Source of the DNA: Flavobacteriales bacterium
Lineage (GTDB): Bacteria; Bacteroidota; Bacteroidia; UBA10329
NCBI GenBank assembly: GCA_021741075.1
Contig: JAIOYO010000007.1
Coordinates: 18,853-82,852 of the forward strand
Length of the DNA stretch: 64,000 nucleotides
Direction: 5' to 3'
Positions 45,264 through 54,197 of this stretch are shown piece after piece. The notes beneath the pieces were generated by a model. It worked only from the letters and a program-made list of their open reading frames with translations, had not been told where the DNA came from and did no database searches. The position numbers and the translations under genes are program-made. How positions within the stretch are numbered: the first letter of the stretch is position 1; each line of letters begins with the position of its first letter.

Positions 45264-45839
45264 TTATTTTTTCTTTTTGTCTTCAGTAGCCGGAGAGGTA
45301 GCAGGAGCTGCTTCAGCATCATCTTCTAGTTTGATGCCTAATTCGGTTACTACTTTTCTTGTTATATCTGAACCATCTGGCCCCCAAAGAAGAGCTGAAG
45401 TTCCGGAACCATCAACAGAATTTAGCACGTATTCAAAACCATTACGTTTAGCAACAGCTTCCATTCCCGTTCTAATTCTCTTTAGAGCTGGTTGAAGTAA
45501 ATCGCTTCTCTTTTGAGCTAATTGCTGTTCAGCTTGAGCAGAAGCTTGCTGTATAACTTTGTCACCTTCAATAGCTTGTTTCTGAAATTCGAGTGCTTTT
45601 GCGGTGTCTTTTGCAGCCAAAGCAGTGTTGAATTGCTGTACCAAACCGTCTAATTGCGCTTTCATGTCATCCAACCTTTTTTGAAGACCAGTGGCATAAA
45701 TTTGAAGGTCTTCGTTGATTGCTTTGTTCTCTGGCATTACTGAGAGAATGGCGTTTACGTCAGCAAAAGCAATTTTCTGGGCGAAAGATGCAGAACTAGC
45801 GATTGTGAGAACGAATAATGTTAATAGTAGTCTTTTCAT
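45264..45839 (-). CDS. OmpH/Skp-family periplasmic chaperone
   Basis: 191 residues. The signal peptide (about 1-20, ending SASFAQ) precedes IAFADVNAILSVMPENKAI, a long coiled-coil tentacle region (about 40-120: LQKRLDDMKAQLDGLVQQF, QASAQAEQQLAQKRSDLLQP) and AVAKRNGFEYVLNS. This is the Skp layout, a trimeric holdase that carries unfolded outer-membrane proteins. The tail is rich in Glu, Asp, Ala and Lys. No bamA or lpxD gene is next to it, unlike the usual proteobacterial arrangement. Confidence 0.9.
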   Translation of the reverse strand: MKRLLLTLFVLTIASSASFAQKIAFADVNAILSVMPENKAINEDLQIYATGLQKRLDDMKAQLDGLVQQFNTALAAKDTAKALEFQKQAIEGDKVIQQASAQAEQQLAQKRSDLLQPALKRIRTGMEAVAKRNGFEYVLNSVDGSGTSALLWGPDGSDITRKVVTELGIKLEDDAEAAPATSPATEDKKKK

Positions 45840-45934
45840 GTTTGGTTAATCAATTTGGTGTGCAAAGAACGAAAATCGAACGAGCGGACGCGTAATCAGT
45901 TTCTTAAAAAACTAAAAAAGTTAAATTTCACTTC

Positions 45935-48157
45935 TTACCTCAGTATTACGTACAACATTCTGGTACAGAAATGAATGAGGTTCTGAACTTCGGCTTCACT
46001 CATTGGTCGTTCTTTTCCGATAATAAGAATTGAATTTCCAGCACTTTCCAACTTATATTGAAGTTCTTCTTCAAGAAACTGAAGCAGGTCGGGCTTGAAA
46101 AATGCACGGACCGCTTTTTCATCATCTCCTTTCAAACGAAATGTATTTGAAAACTTCTTGAAGTTTTGGAAATCAATATCATCGTAACCTGCAAAGGCAG
46201 CCACGCGGTCAAGAAAATTTTCTTTCTCAATAGTAAAAAGTGGTATTGGCTCATTTAGCCCAAGAATTGCAACCGTTGTTTGACGTTCTGATTTGAATTG
46301 CAATTCTCCCTCATGAAAATCTACATCCTGAATGGTGATGGCGTTGGTATCAACCGTTCCAATCAATTTGTTGTATACCGAGTCAACGGTTTTGAACTTG
46401 AAAAAATGAAATTTTTCGAAGGTGGTAATGTATCTCCTCACACTTAAATCAAATCCCCACTCAAGTTTTTGAGCTAATGCTTGCATTTTTTGCTGCCGCG
46501 ATGTGAGAATTCGTTCTTCAGGCAAAGGCAGTTTGCCTTCTTTTTTAAATCTCATCGCCAACGGATGATTTCCAGTTGAGAAATGCTTGTCTATTCCAAT
46601 CACCTCAAAGTTTCCGCCTCTTCGGATATGATTTTCTTCATATTCTGCAAGATGCTCCATTACGGTATGATCGATAAACTCTGCTAGGGAAAGGTCTAAA
46701 TTGATGGATGCGTCTGAAGGAATAACATCCATTGCATTCTTAAGTCGTGGGTAATTAAGGAAATTGCAATATCCTTTAACGCTTACGTGGAATTTAAAAT
46801 ACTCGTCATATTCTTGGTAGGCAACCACGTTTGGCCTAAACAGTATAGTAAAGAGTTTGATCACCGAACGTAATTTGATGATATGAATCGTTAACGTTAC
46901 TAGAATGCCAATGGAAATACCAACGATGAGGTCGTACATCAAAGTTATGATGAGGGTAGAGCTGAAAATGATTATTTGATCCCAGCCAATGCGATAAATG
47001 TTCAGAATCTCCTTCAAATTGAAGAGTTTGTATCCTGTATGAACAAGAATTCCTGCTAAAGCAGCTAAGGGTATATGTTGTAACTGATTGCTTAGCAGAA
47101 CAACCAAGGCAAGAACCAAGAGGGCCTGAAAGACATCCATTAGCTGGCCTTTTCCGTTGTGGCTTACGCCAACTGAACTTGGAACTATGCCAGGTATTAT
47201 CGGTAAACCTCCAATAAATCCTGAGAATATGGTGCCGAGTCCGACCACCCTAAGTTCCTTGTTAAGATTGGATTTTCTCTTGAGTGGATCAAGTCTGTCA
47301 ATGGCCTTGGCGCTAAGAACACCTTCAATACTACTAATAACAGCTACAGCCACTACGATATTCCAAAAAACACCTGTTTTCCATTGGCTAAAGTTTGGCG
47401 TAGCAATAGCATCGACAATATTTGATGGTAAATCGATTAAATAGGATGATCCAACAGCAAAGTTGTAGTCAAGAATCGTTAATTGTTTTCCATCAGAAAA
47501 ACCAAGTGTATAGGAGTAAGCGATAGAAAGAAGCACCACCCAAACGGCACTAGGAACTGCCTTTATTATAGGAAATTCAAATCGAGGGTGCAGAAACATG
47601 ATTGCTAACGAAATTGAACCAATGAGCAGCACAGGTGGGTTAACGCTTTGAATGAGTTCAGGCAAAGATTTTATGAGGTCGATAATGTTGGAAGGATGAA
47701 TTGGCGATCCAACTAAATCTGGAATTTGCTTCACAATGATGATTACCCCAACAGCAGAGAGCAGACTTTTTATAACAGAAGCTGGAATTAAATCTCCAAT
47801 CACTCCCAACCGAAACAACCCGAGTAAAAGTTGAATGCCTCCAGCAATGACCACGGCCGCCAAAAAAAGTTGATATCCGAGTAAGAGGTTGGTGCCACCT
47901 AAAGTCACAACTGCAGCAGCAGTTACTCCAATGAGCATCTTAGGCGTGCTGTGAACAGTGATGTTGCCACCGCTAATCCATGAAACGAAAAGGCCACCAA
48001 CAACACATGGGATAACTGCCGCCAATGGAGGAACCCCTGATGCTAGACCAATTCCGAGTCCAAGAGGAATGGCTATAAACGCTACACTGATTGAAGCGCG
48101 TAAATCACCTTTCCACGACTGTTTCCAGCCCTTTAGACCGTTCGAAAACAGTTTCAT
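45935..48157 (-). CDS. SulP-family anion permease with extended cytoplasmic C-terminus
   Basis: 740 residues. The N-terminal membrane core (about 20-420, 10-14 segments) has the SulP signatures AFIAIPLGLGIGLASGVPP, SWISGGNITVHSTPKM and GLGTIFSGFIGGLPIIPGIV. A STAS-like domain follows (about 445-540: INLDLSLAEFIDHTVMEHL), then roughly 200 further residues with no domain I recognise. It transports an inorganic anion such as sulfate or bicarbonate. The ATG overlaps the stop of the upstream universal stress protein gene by 4 bp, so the two are coupled and Usp may modulate the carrier. Confidence 0.88.
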   Translation of the reverse strand: MKLFSNGLKGWKQSWKGDLRASISVAFIAIPLGLGIGLASGVPPLAAVIPCVVGGLFVSWISGGNITVHSTPKMLIGVTAAAVVTLGGTNLLLGYQLFLAAVVIAGGIQLLLGLFRLGVIGDLIPASVIKSLLSAVGVIIIVKQIPDLVGSPIHPSNIIDLIKSLPELIQSVNPPVLLIGSISLAIMFLHPRFEFPIIKAVPSAVWVVLLSIAYSYTLGFSDGKQLTILDYNFAVGSSYLIDLPSNIVDAIATPNFSQWKTGVFWNIVVAVAVISSIEGVLSAKAIDRLDPLKRKSNLNKELRVVGLGTIFSGFIGGLPIIPGIVPSSVGVSHNGKGQLMDVFQALLVLALVVLLSNQLQHIPLAALAGILVHTGYKLFNLKEILNIYRIGWDQIIIFSSTLIITLMYDLIVGISIGILVTLTIHIIKLRSVIKLFTILFRPNVVAYQEYDEYFKFHVSVKGYCNFLNYPRLKNAMDVIPSDASINLDLSLAEFIDHTVMEHLAEYEENHIRRGGNFEVIGIDKHFSTGNHPLAMRFKKEGKLPLPEERILTSRQQKMQALAQKLEWGFDLSVRRYITTFEKFHFFKFKTVDSVYNKLIGTVDTNAITIQDVDFHEGELQFKSERQTTVAILGLNEPIPLFTIEKENFLDRVAAFAGYDDIDFQNFKKFSNTFRLKGDDEKAVRAFFKPDLLQFLEEELQYKLESAGNSILIIGKERPMSEAEVQNLIHFCTRMLYVILR

Positions 48158-49023
48158 GCAATTACTTTGGCAGTCTGATTAACAATCATTAGGCAGCACG
48201 GAAGATCTGATAGCACATATTCCAAATCATGCGTAAACACCCGATCCATAATGCCAAGCTTAGAGTCTGGCGAGTTCATGACCAAAAGATCGGCACCATT
48301 TGCGGTGGAATAATGCCCAATGGTATAGCCTGCTTTCCCAAAAATACATTTGTGGTTTACAGAAAGAGAGCCATCCAATTCCAATTGTTCTTTTAGAGAA
48401 GAAATACGTTCTTCTTCTTTTCGTTGAAGTTCTTTCCGTTTGAGCGCAGTTTCTGCCAATTGTGCGTCATCGTCTGCCTGATTTCCGGTAGCTTTAGGGT
48501 CAATCTCATCAACAATGGTGATATGTTCTGCACCCAAAACTTTTCCAAAATAATTTGCAGTTCTCACCGTGCCTTCGGTTTTATCGTGATTACTTCCAGA
48601 GACAACTATTTCTCGGCATTTATTGCGTATTACTGACCTGTCAGTAAGCAACAGAATAGAGCATTCGGCCTTTCTACAGAGGTTGCGGGCAATGGACCCC
48701 GTGTAAAATTTGAGAAGATTTTCCTTTTTCATTGCTCCTGCAATTAGCAAATCCACGGTATTCTCTTTACACGAATCTAAGATGCAATTAACAGCATCAC
48801 CCTCTCTAAATTCAATCTTAACTCTTTCTTTATCTATCCCAGTTTGAGTAACTAGGAGCTCTAGCTGGTTTAATTTTTCAGTCGTTTCTGCTCCAACATG
48901 TATTAAAACAAGGTTGGCATTAAGCATTTTTGCAATCCGAGCACTTTCGTGCAAGTTGGCTTCGGCATAAGGCGAAAATGCAATAGCGGTTGCTACGGTT
49001 TTAAAAGGAAATGGAACTGGCAT
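48154..49023 (-). CDS. Tandem universal stress protein (UspA-like)
   Basis: 289 residues with two Usp folds. The first (about 1-150) has VATAIAFSPYAEANLHESARIAKML, LVLIHVG, VDLLIAGAMKKENLLKFYTGS and ECSILLLTD. The second (about 151-289) has EIVVSGSNHDKTEGTVRTA, ADLLVMNSP and DLPCCLMIV. The classical ATP loop G-x2-G-x9-G(S/T) is only partly kept (GAMKKENLLKFYTGS). It is cytoplasmic, and its tight coupling to sulP suggests a regulatory partnership with the transporter. Confidence 0.85.
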   Translation of the reverse strand: MPVPFPFKTVATAIAFSPYAEANLHESARIAKMLNANLVLIHVGAETTEKLNQLELLVTQTGIDKERVKIEFREGDAVNCILDSCKENTVDLLIAGAMKKENLLKFYTGSIARNLCRKAECSILLLTDRSVIRNKCREIVVSGSNHDKTEGTVRTANYFGKVLGAEHITIVDEIDPKATGNQADDDAQLAETALKRKELQRKEEERISSLKEQLELDGSLSVNHKCIFGKAGYTIGHYSTANGADLLVMNSPDSKLGIMDRVFTHDLEYVLSDLPCCLMIVNQTAKVIA

Positions 49024-49103
49024 TTGGTTTTTCGATTTCGCTTAAAGATACAATGCCAAGCTTTGACAGAAGCTAAAGCTCGGCTTGATGTGGAAAAAGT
49101 AAA

Positions 49104-49130
49104 ACAAAAAAAAGAGAGCCGAAGCTCTCT
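49104..49130 (-). terminator. Rho-independent terminator of the MORN gene
   Basis: A perfect 7-bp stem (AGAGAGC/GCTCTCT, 49113-49119 and 49124-49130) with a 4-nt loop; on the minus strand it is followed by a T run. It lies just after the stop of the MORN protein gene. Confidence 0.8.
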
Positions 49131-49141
49131 GAATTTTAATT

Positions 49142-49579
49142 CTATTTGTGTTTAGGTGGTTCTGCAGGAGTGCCAACTGGCGCAAACTCAATATTTACAG
49201 GCTGCCCATCTTTAAAAAAACCCTCATATTTTGCATTTGTCATGAGGTCTCCTGCAAGTTCCCAATGAAAATGACCGCGACCATTCATTTTTCCTGTTTT
49301 CCATTCGCCAATATACTTATCGCCATTGTTGTAAGTATACGTGCCACGACCTTCCATAAGGCCATTAATCCAAGCACCTTTATATACATCGCCATTGGTA
49401 AATTCGTAAACACCATATCCGTTTGGTAGCCCTTTTTTCCATGATCCGTTATAGAGATCACCGTTTTCAAACAAATACGATCCATTTCCTTCAAAGCAGT
49501 TGCCCGTTGTGCACTGGGCATTAGAAGCAGAGGCAAATCCGAAGACAATTAAGAGGGAAAGAGTGATTTTTTTCAGCAT
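49142..49579 (-). CDS. Secreted MORN-repeat protein
   Basis: 145 residues from ATG 49579. In-frame ATGs at 49588 and 49624 would add a poor extension before the signal peptide (LKKITLSLLIVFGFASASNAQ). Four MORN units follow: GNGSYLFENGDLYNGSWKKG, PNGYGVYEFTNGDVYKGAW, MEGRGTYTYNNGDKYIGEW and NGRGHFHWELAGDLMTNAKY. MORN repeats form beta-hairpin ribbons that bind lipids or proteins. There is no catalytic domain and the function is unknown. It is distinct from the YwqK-type proteins at 18-19.5 kb. Confidence 0.85.
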   Translation of the reverse strand: MLKKITLSLLIVFGFASASNAQCTTGNCFEGNGSYLFENGDLYNGSWKKGLPNGYGVYEFTNGDVYKGAWINGLMEGRGTYTYNNGDKYIGEWKTGKMNGRGHFHWELAGDLMTNAKYEGFFKDGQPVNIEFAPVGTPAEPPKHK

Positions 49580-49691
49580 TTGATACATATTAGCAGATTG
49601 AATTCCATACAATGTGAAATACAAGATTAAGGAATTTTTGAGATTAATGCTTCAAGCTTTGTCTGAACATTTTAGCACGTATGAAAAATAA

Positions 49692-49699
49692 TACATTTG
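49692..49699 (+). promoter_or_regulatory. -7 promoter box of tRNA-Pro
   Basis: TACATTTG, exact TAnnTTTG match, 12 nt upstream of the mature tRNA 5' end. Confidence 0.55.
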
Positions 49700-49710
49700 C
49701 CGCCATAGTT

Positions 49711-49785
49711 CGGGGTGTAGCCCAGCCCGGGTAGAGTACACGTCTGGGGGGCGTGTGGTCGCTGGTTCGAATCCAGTCACCCCGA
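49711..49785 (+). tRNA. tRNA-Pro (anticodon GGG)
   Basis: 75 nt with a perfect acceptor stem CGGGGTG/CACCCCG. The D-arm is followed by anticodon stem CACGT/GCGTG and loop CTGGGGG, giving anticodon GGG. The T-arm is CTGGTTCGAATCCAG. The discriminator is A and CCA is not encoded. Confidence 0.95.
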
Positions 49786-49788
49786 CTT

Positions 49789-49812
49789 AAGGCGGCTTTG
49801 GCCGCCTTTTTT
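49789..49812 (+). terminator. Rho-independent terminator after tRNA-Pro
   Basis: Stem AAGGCGGC/GCCGCCTT with a 4-nt loop (TTTG) and six T residues. Confidence 0.85.
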
Positions 49813-49902
49813 ATTTATCCACAATTAATCCTTAAAAGGAAATTATGGAATGTGTGTGTGGAAGGCTAAAACGAGTTACCTTCATCTGTACCACTCAATT
49901 CC

Positions 49903-51027
49903 ATGAGAAGATTTTGTCTTTCGGGCTTATTTTTTTTGCTGCTACCAGTCGCTCTTATTGCTCAGGAAAAGCAGAACCAAGCCTTTTGGGATAGGTACGA
50001 TCAAGCAAGACTTTCCATCGCTAAGCACAATGCAGGCGGTTCTATTAAGATTCTCGAAGAGCTTTATGAAATCGATTCCCTCAATCCGAATGTGGGGTAT
50101 CTGCTAGGTGTGGCCAAAATTATTGTCGGACAAGAGCCTCATCGTGCTGCTCGTCTATTTGAGATGTCGGACAAACACTTTAACGAACTATGGGATAATC
50201 CTGGGATAGGACCACCCGAACATCTGTTTTACTACATGATACTAGCTTATTGCCGAAGTGGACAATGCGGCAAGGCAAAGGAAGCCTTGGTTCGATTAGA
50301 AGAAGCTTTTGTTGATGACAAGAAGTTTCTCGGTAACGATGAATACTACCTGCTTGATGGGCGTAAGTGGGCCAACATGTGCTCCGAACCTACGATGAAA
50401 TTGCTCGAAGTTCCTGAGCGATTGGTAAAACACGATTTGCTTATTAGAACTCAGCCCCATAAATACTCCACTTTTTCTACGCTATATGGCGTGCAAGTGG
50501 CAGCACTTATAGAGCCACAAATGACTCGTAAGTTTGATGGTTTAAAGAATGTAGAAGTGTATGTAGATATGCACGGAGTCTATCGCTATGTGATAGGAAA
50601 CTTTAACTTTCGTTCGCAAGCTGAGAAAATGCTTGATGTAGTAAAAGGTGTGGGTTATGCCGATTCCTTTGTCGTAAACATTACTGACGAAGAGCGTTAT
50701 CCGCTTGAGGTAGTAGCATTAGACCAACATTCTCCGAAGGCACAAATACGCGGAACGGTAGATTATCGCATACAGCTGGCAGCTTTCAAAGAGTCATTGC
50801 CAGACGAATTAGCTCAATATTACTTCATGATTGATAGCATTTCTGAAGTATCGGTAAATGACCTCACGCTTCTTACGGTAGGCAGTTTCATTTCTTATGG
50901 CGATGCCATCCAAAGAAGAGACGAATTGCGATTGATGGGATTTAGAGATGCGTTCATTGTTGCTTTCAACGAAGGACGTAAGGTTTCTATTGAAGATGCA
51001 CGCCAATACTTGCGAAAGGTGGAGTAA
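49903..51027 (+). CDS. Secreted TPR-like protein with two SPOR-like domains
   Basis: 374 residues. The signal peptide (about 1-20, ending VALIAQ) is followed by TPR-like helices (about 25-150: NAGGSIKILEELYEIDSLNPNVGYLLGVAKI, AYCRSGQCGKAKEALVRLEEAF). Two SPOR-type beta-alpha-beta modules come next (about 190-270: YGVQVAALIEP, YRYVIGNFNFRSQAEKMLDVV; and about 285-365: YRIQLAAFKESLPDE, LTLLTVGSFISYGDAIQRRDELRLMG). SPOR domains bind denuded septal glycan. The short TPR part suggests a periplasmic scaffold. No partner gene is obvious. Confidence 0.75.
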   Translation: MRRFCLSGLFFLLLPVALIAQEKQNQAFWDRYDQARLSIAKHNAGGSIKILEELYEIDSLNPNVGYLLGVAKIIVGQEPHRAARLFEMSDKHFNELWDNPGIGPPEHLFYYMILAYCRSGQCGKAKEALVRLEEAFVDDKKFLGNDEYYLLDGRKWANMCSEPTMKLLEVPERLVKHDLLIRTQPHKYSTFSTLYGVQVAALIEPQMTRKFDGLKNVEVYVDMHGVYRYVIGNFNFRSQAEKMLDVVKGVGYADSFVVNITDEERYPLEVVALDQHSPKAQIRGTVDYRIQLAAFKESLPDELAQYYFMIDSISEVSVNDLTLLTVGSFISYGDAIQRRDELRLMGFRDAFIVAFNEGRKVSIEDARQYLRKVE

Positions 51028-51127
51028 TGCTAGAAGTTTAAAAAGATTGGCACAATTGTCGTGAAAACGAAACCTTTAATCATTAACCGAGGTATCTTCG
51101 CCTCAACTAAAAAAAAAAACGATAAGC

Positions 51128-51466
51128 ATGAAAAATTTTGGATTAACCCTATTAATGATGTTGTTCATAGGAGTTGGAACTTCAATGGCACAAGACAAAA
51201 AAGCTGCTTCAGATGCTGCTGTAAAAACGGAGGTTTCGGCCGACAAGAAATGTGATGCAAGTGCTAAGAAAGCATGTTGTGCTGAGCAAGCTAGTGCAGA
51301 TGCTTCGGGTAAGGCTTGCTGTGCAGGTAAAGCAGGTGCTAGTGCAGATGCTACAGGAAAGGTTTGTACAGGAGAATCTAAGGCTGCTTGCGCTCCAGGA
51401 TGCGAGAAGGCTTGCTGTTCTGCTGATGCAGGAAAAGCAAAGAAAACCGCTGCTCCTAAGAAGTAA
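51128..51466 (+). CDS. Small secreted Cys- and Lys/Ala-rich protein, possibly metal-binding
   Basis: 112 residues. The signal peptide (about 1-22, ending GTSMAQ) is followed by a low-complexity mature chain with ten cysteines, including three CC pairs in the recurring context KACC. Ala, Lys and Ser make up most of the rest, so the chain is basic and probably disordered. The repeated ASADA(S/T)GK units suggest internal repetition. Metal (for example copper) chelation is a plausible role, but I know no named family. It sits between the SPOR gene and a strong terminator. Confidence 0.65.
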   Translation: MKNFGLTLLMMLFIGVGTSMAQDKKAASDAAVKTEVSADKKCDASAKKACCAEQASADASGKACCAGKAGASADATGKVCTGESKAACAPGCEKACCSADAGKAKKTAAPKK

Positions 51467-51484
51467 TTCCCGTTTAGGGTAATC

Positions 51485-51516
51485 AAAAAGGCCTCGCAAT
51501 TGCGGGGCCTTTTTTG
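51485..51516. terminator. Bidirectional terminator between the Cys-rich protein and the subtilase
   Basis: Stem GGCCTCGC/GCGGGGCC (one G-T pair) with AATT loop, preceded by five A residues and followed by six T residues. It serves both convergent genes. Confidence 0.8.
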
Positions 51517-51523
51517 TTTGTGG

Positions 51524-54142
51524 TTATTGCCGAATGAAGCGCTTAGTCACCGTTCCGTGTTCGGTGGAGAGTTGAAGTAGATACAGTCCCGAGTTCAGAG
51601 CTTCTGTCTGTAGCGTCATGCGGTTTGCGTCTTGTGCCATTGCAATTGCAATACGCTTGCCAAGCACATCAAACACCTGCACGTGATGCACCGTTCCAAC
51701 CATCGCAGACCACATAAGCGATAGTGTTGATGAGGTAGGGTTCGGATACAACCTCACTTCATTATCAAGTTCTATCACCGACTCAGGTTCGGAATCGCCA
51801 ACAAATATCTTCACGTTATCGATGTAGAGGTCGTTGCCCTTGCCGTTTTTACTTTCAAATTTGATGAGAATATCCTGACCCGTGAAAGCAGAAAGGTTGG
51901 CCGAATCTCGTCTCCAATCCGTTTCTAATTCTGGTTCAAAGTTGGGTGTGCGTTCTTCGGTTGTGCTTAATTCATCTCCACCCTTGCGATACACTTCCAT
52001 GTCGAAGCTGGCTCCACAGTTAGTAGAAACATAAATAGTAAGCGTATCGCTAGAAGTAGCGCTCAACGACCATTTCTGATACGCCACATCAAACACCAAC
52101 CAAACGTTTTCGGTGGTATTCGGAATTTGAAGCGAATTACTAATCAGTCCATCCAACTGCCCATCGCGTGGATTGTATGTGTAGCATTGCACGCTTGCCG
52201 AATAGTTGCTCCAGTTAAGGCCAACGGTGGCAACGGTGTCCCACGTGGTGCTGCCATCTGGATTCTGCACAAACCAATCTTTCAGGTCAAAACCAGCTTC
52301 AAATCCATCTTCAAATGGGAGCGCTTGCGCTTGTCTTCTGTTGAATGCAACATGCCAACGGTTGTTGTAAAGGTCATATTCATCCGATTGCCCAGAGATG
52401 GATGTAAGCACGTTCAGACCAAGATTTCCGAATTGGTTAGTGGTAATGGTTGGAAGCACCACGGTTGTAGAATTGCCAGGAAGTAATGTTCCTGTCCAGC
52501 TATGATTTTGAGTTCCTTGTCCGTTGATGTCGTAAGCAAAATCAACTGCCGTAATGGTGTTTGTGCCTAAGTTGGTGATTACCGCAGTTGGTTCAATGGC
52601 ATTGCTGCACGTAAATCCCTGAATGGCCGGGTTGGGTAGCACTACTACGGCAAGGTCCCAAGCTACCGAGTTTGGGTCAACGGGAGTATTGGTTTGCGAA
52701 AGATATTGGAAGGCGGCATACACATCAATAATCCCGCGGCCATAGACGTTATCCTCGCCCACATCGCCAAGGTCAACAGCAGTTAGGTAGAGCGCCCACA
52801 GCAAGTCTTCGCCCGAGAGGTAGGGGAAAGCTTCTTTTAGCAAGAGCACCGCTCCCGAAACGTGAGGCGCAGCCATGCTTGTTCCAGAAATGGTATTGAA
52901 TTCATTTTGTCCCCAAGCAGAGCGCACATTTTGCCCTGGTGCCACCACTTCTGGATGAATCTCTAAAGCCGAAACGCCTCCGCTCGGGCACTGCGTTGGC
53001 CCGATAGTAGAGAAGTTACTAATCGGGTAGGGGAAGCTCACGTTTCCATTGATGCTACCCACCGAAAAGGTGTTCACTTCGGATGTGTTGATGCGCTGTG
53101 GTGCATTTACGGTGGTATTGTTGGGGCCCGAGTTTCCGCCAGAGAAAACATTGGCAATGCCTGCCGCTTCTATGGCATTCATCAGGTTGACCACAAAACC
53201 ACCGCACTGCACGGTATCGGGGTCATCGCGCCAGCGCCAGCTGTTGTTGATTACATCGGGAATGTCGTTACTGGTGTTGATATCACCATCAGGATTAAGT
53301 GCCCATTCAAACGCCCCAATCATATCTGCCAAGGGCGGCAAGGCTTCTACGGTGCTGGTGACAAAATCATTGGCTATCCAATAGGAACCGAAGGCCACAC
53401 CGATGGTGTCTTGCGTTTCTTCAATCAACCCAGCCATGGTGCCTAAGGTGTGTGTGCCGTGGTCGCTTACATTGCCATTAGGTGTGTTGCTGAAGTAGCC
53501 GTACCAGCATTGCTCCAATGGAAAGCGATGCGCCAAGAATCTATCTGCAAAGGCAGGATGCGTGGGCCAAACGCCTGTATCGTAATCATAGACCATGCGG
53601 CCTCTGCCCGTATAGCCCAAAGCCCACATGGCAGGGGCGTTGATGGCAGCAAGCCCGGGTTCAATGCCACCAAGCGAACGCTGAGATTGTGTTTCCTCTC
53701 CTCTGATGATGGGGTCGTGGGGGATGATGACGGCATCTTCGAGGTCGATGCGGGCAATGCCATTTATAGAAGCCAAGGCTTGGATGGTTGCCGCTTTGGC
53801 TTCTAGTATCAGCATGTTCACCACCCAAAAAGAGCGAAGTTTTCGGAATCCGTGCGAATGTTCTGCTTCAAGTTTAGCGAGAATGGGTTGCTGCGAGAGC
53901 GATGCTTGCTGTTGCAGTTGCGAGATAACTGCTTTAGGACGTTCTTCCAATGCCAAGCGCTGCTGCTTAAACTCGTAATTGAGTGCGTGGCAATCTATGT
54001 TATCGGTAAATTCTATTCGGATGCGATGGAACGACTGAGCAGATTCATTTGCTAACGCCTCTTGCAGTTTTGAACTAACCTGCGAAAAGACATGTGATGA
54101 TAAAAGGAATAGTGAAACAAAAAGAAGTGAGAACAATCGCAT
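51524..54142 (-). CDS. Secreted subtilisin-like serine protease (S8) with T9SS type A tail
   Basis: 872 residues from ATG 54142. The frame is open to 54229, but that part overlaps the end of lysA, and this start gives a signal peptide (RLFSLLFVSLFLLSSHVFSQ). After a propeptide (about 22-150) the S8 triad is visible: Asp188 in YDYDTGVW, His228 in DHGTHTLGTMAG, the oxyanion Asn in FSGGNSGPNN and Ser in SGTSMAAPHVSG (about 440). A beta-rich region follows, then the type A sorting tail (LYPNPTSSTLSL, QVFDVLGKRI, LNSGLYLLQL, KRFIRQ). It is an extracellular protease delivered by T9SS. It lies 55 bp downstream of lysA on the same strand. Confidence 0.92.
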   Translation of the reverse strand: MRLFSLLFVSLFLLSSHVFSQVSSKLQEALANESAQSFHRIRIEFTDNIDCHALNYEFKQQRLALEERPKAVISQLQQQASLSQQPILAKLEAEHSHGFRKLRSFWVVNMLILEAKAATIQALASINGIARIDLEDAVIIPHDPIIRGEETQSQRSLGGIEPGLAAINAPAMWALGYTGRGRMVYDYDTGVWPTHPAFADRFLAHRFPLEQCWYGYFSNTPNGNVSDHGTHTLGTMAGLIEETQDTIGVAFGSYWIANDFVTSTVEALPPLADMIGAFEWALNPDGDINTSNDIPDVINNSWRWRDDPDTVQCGGFVVNLMNAIEAAGIANVFSGGNSGPNNTTVNAPQRINTSEVNTFSVGSINGNVSFPYPISNFSTIGPTQCPSGGVSALEIHPEVVAPGQNVRSAWGQNEFNTISGTSMAAPHVSGAVLLLKEAFPYLSGEDLLWALYLTAVDLGDVGEDNVYGRGIIDVYAAFQYLSQTNTPVDPNSVAWDLAVVVLPNPAIQGFTCSNAIEPTAVITNLGTNTITAVDFAYDINGQGTQNHSWTGTLLPGNSTTVVLPTITTNQFGNLGLNVLTSISGQSDEYDLYNNRWHVAFNRRQAQALPFEDGFEAGFDLKDWFVQNPDGSTTWDTVATVGLNWSNYSASVQCYTYNPRDGQLDGLISNSLQIPNTTENVWLVFDVAYQKWSLSATSSDTLTIYVSTNCGASFDMEVYRKGGDELSTTEERTPNFEPELETDWRRDSANLSAFTGQDILIKFESKNGKGNDLYIDNVKIFVGDSEPESVIELDNEVRLYPNPTSSTLSLMWSAMVGTVHHVQVFDVLGKRIAIAMAQDANRMTLQTEALNSGLYLLQLSTEHGTVTKRFIRQ

Positions 54143-54197
54143 AGACAGTAGTTTGATGGTAAAGCTACTATATGCAGCGGAAGTCGGTCTGTAGCAA

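Noticed and set aside
51103..51486. 127-residue minus-strand ORF opposite the Cys-rich gene
   Set aside because: It mirrors the alanine- and cysteine-rich low-complexity DNA of the plus-strand gene. No signal, motif or promoter supports it.
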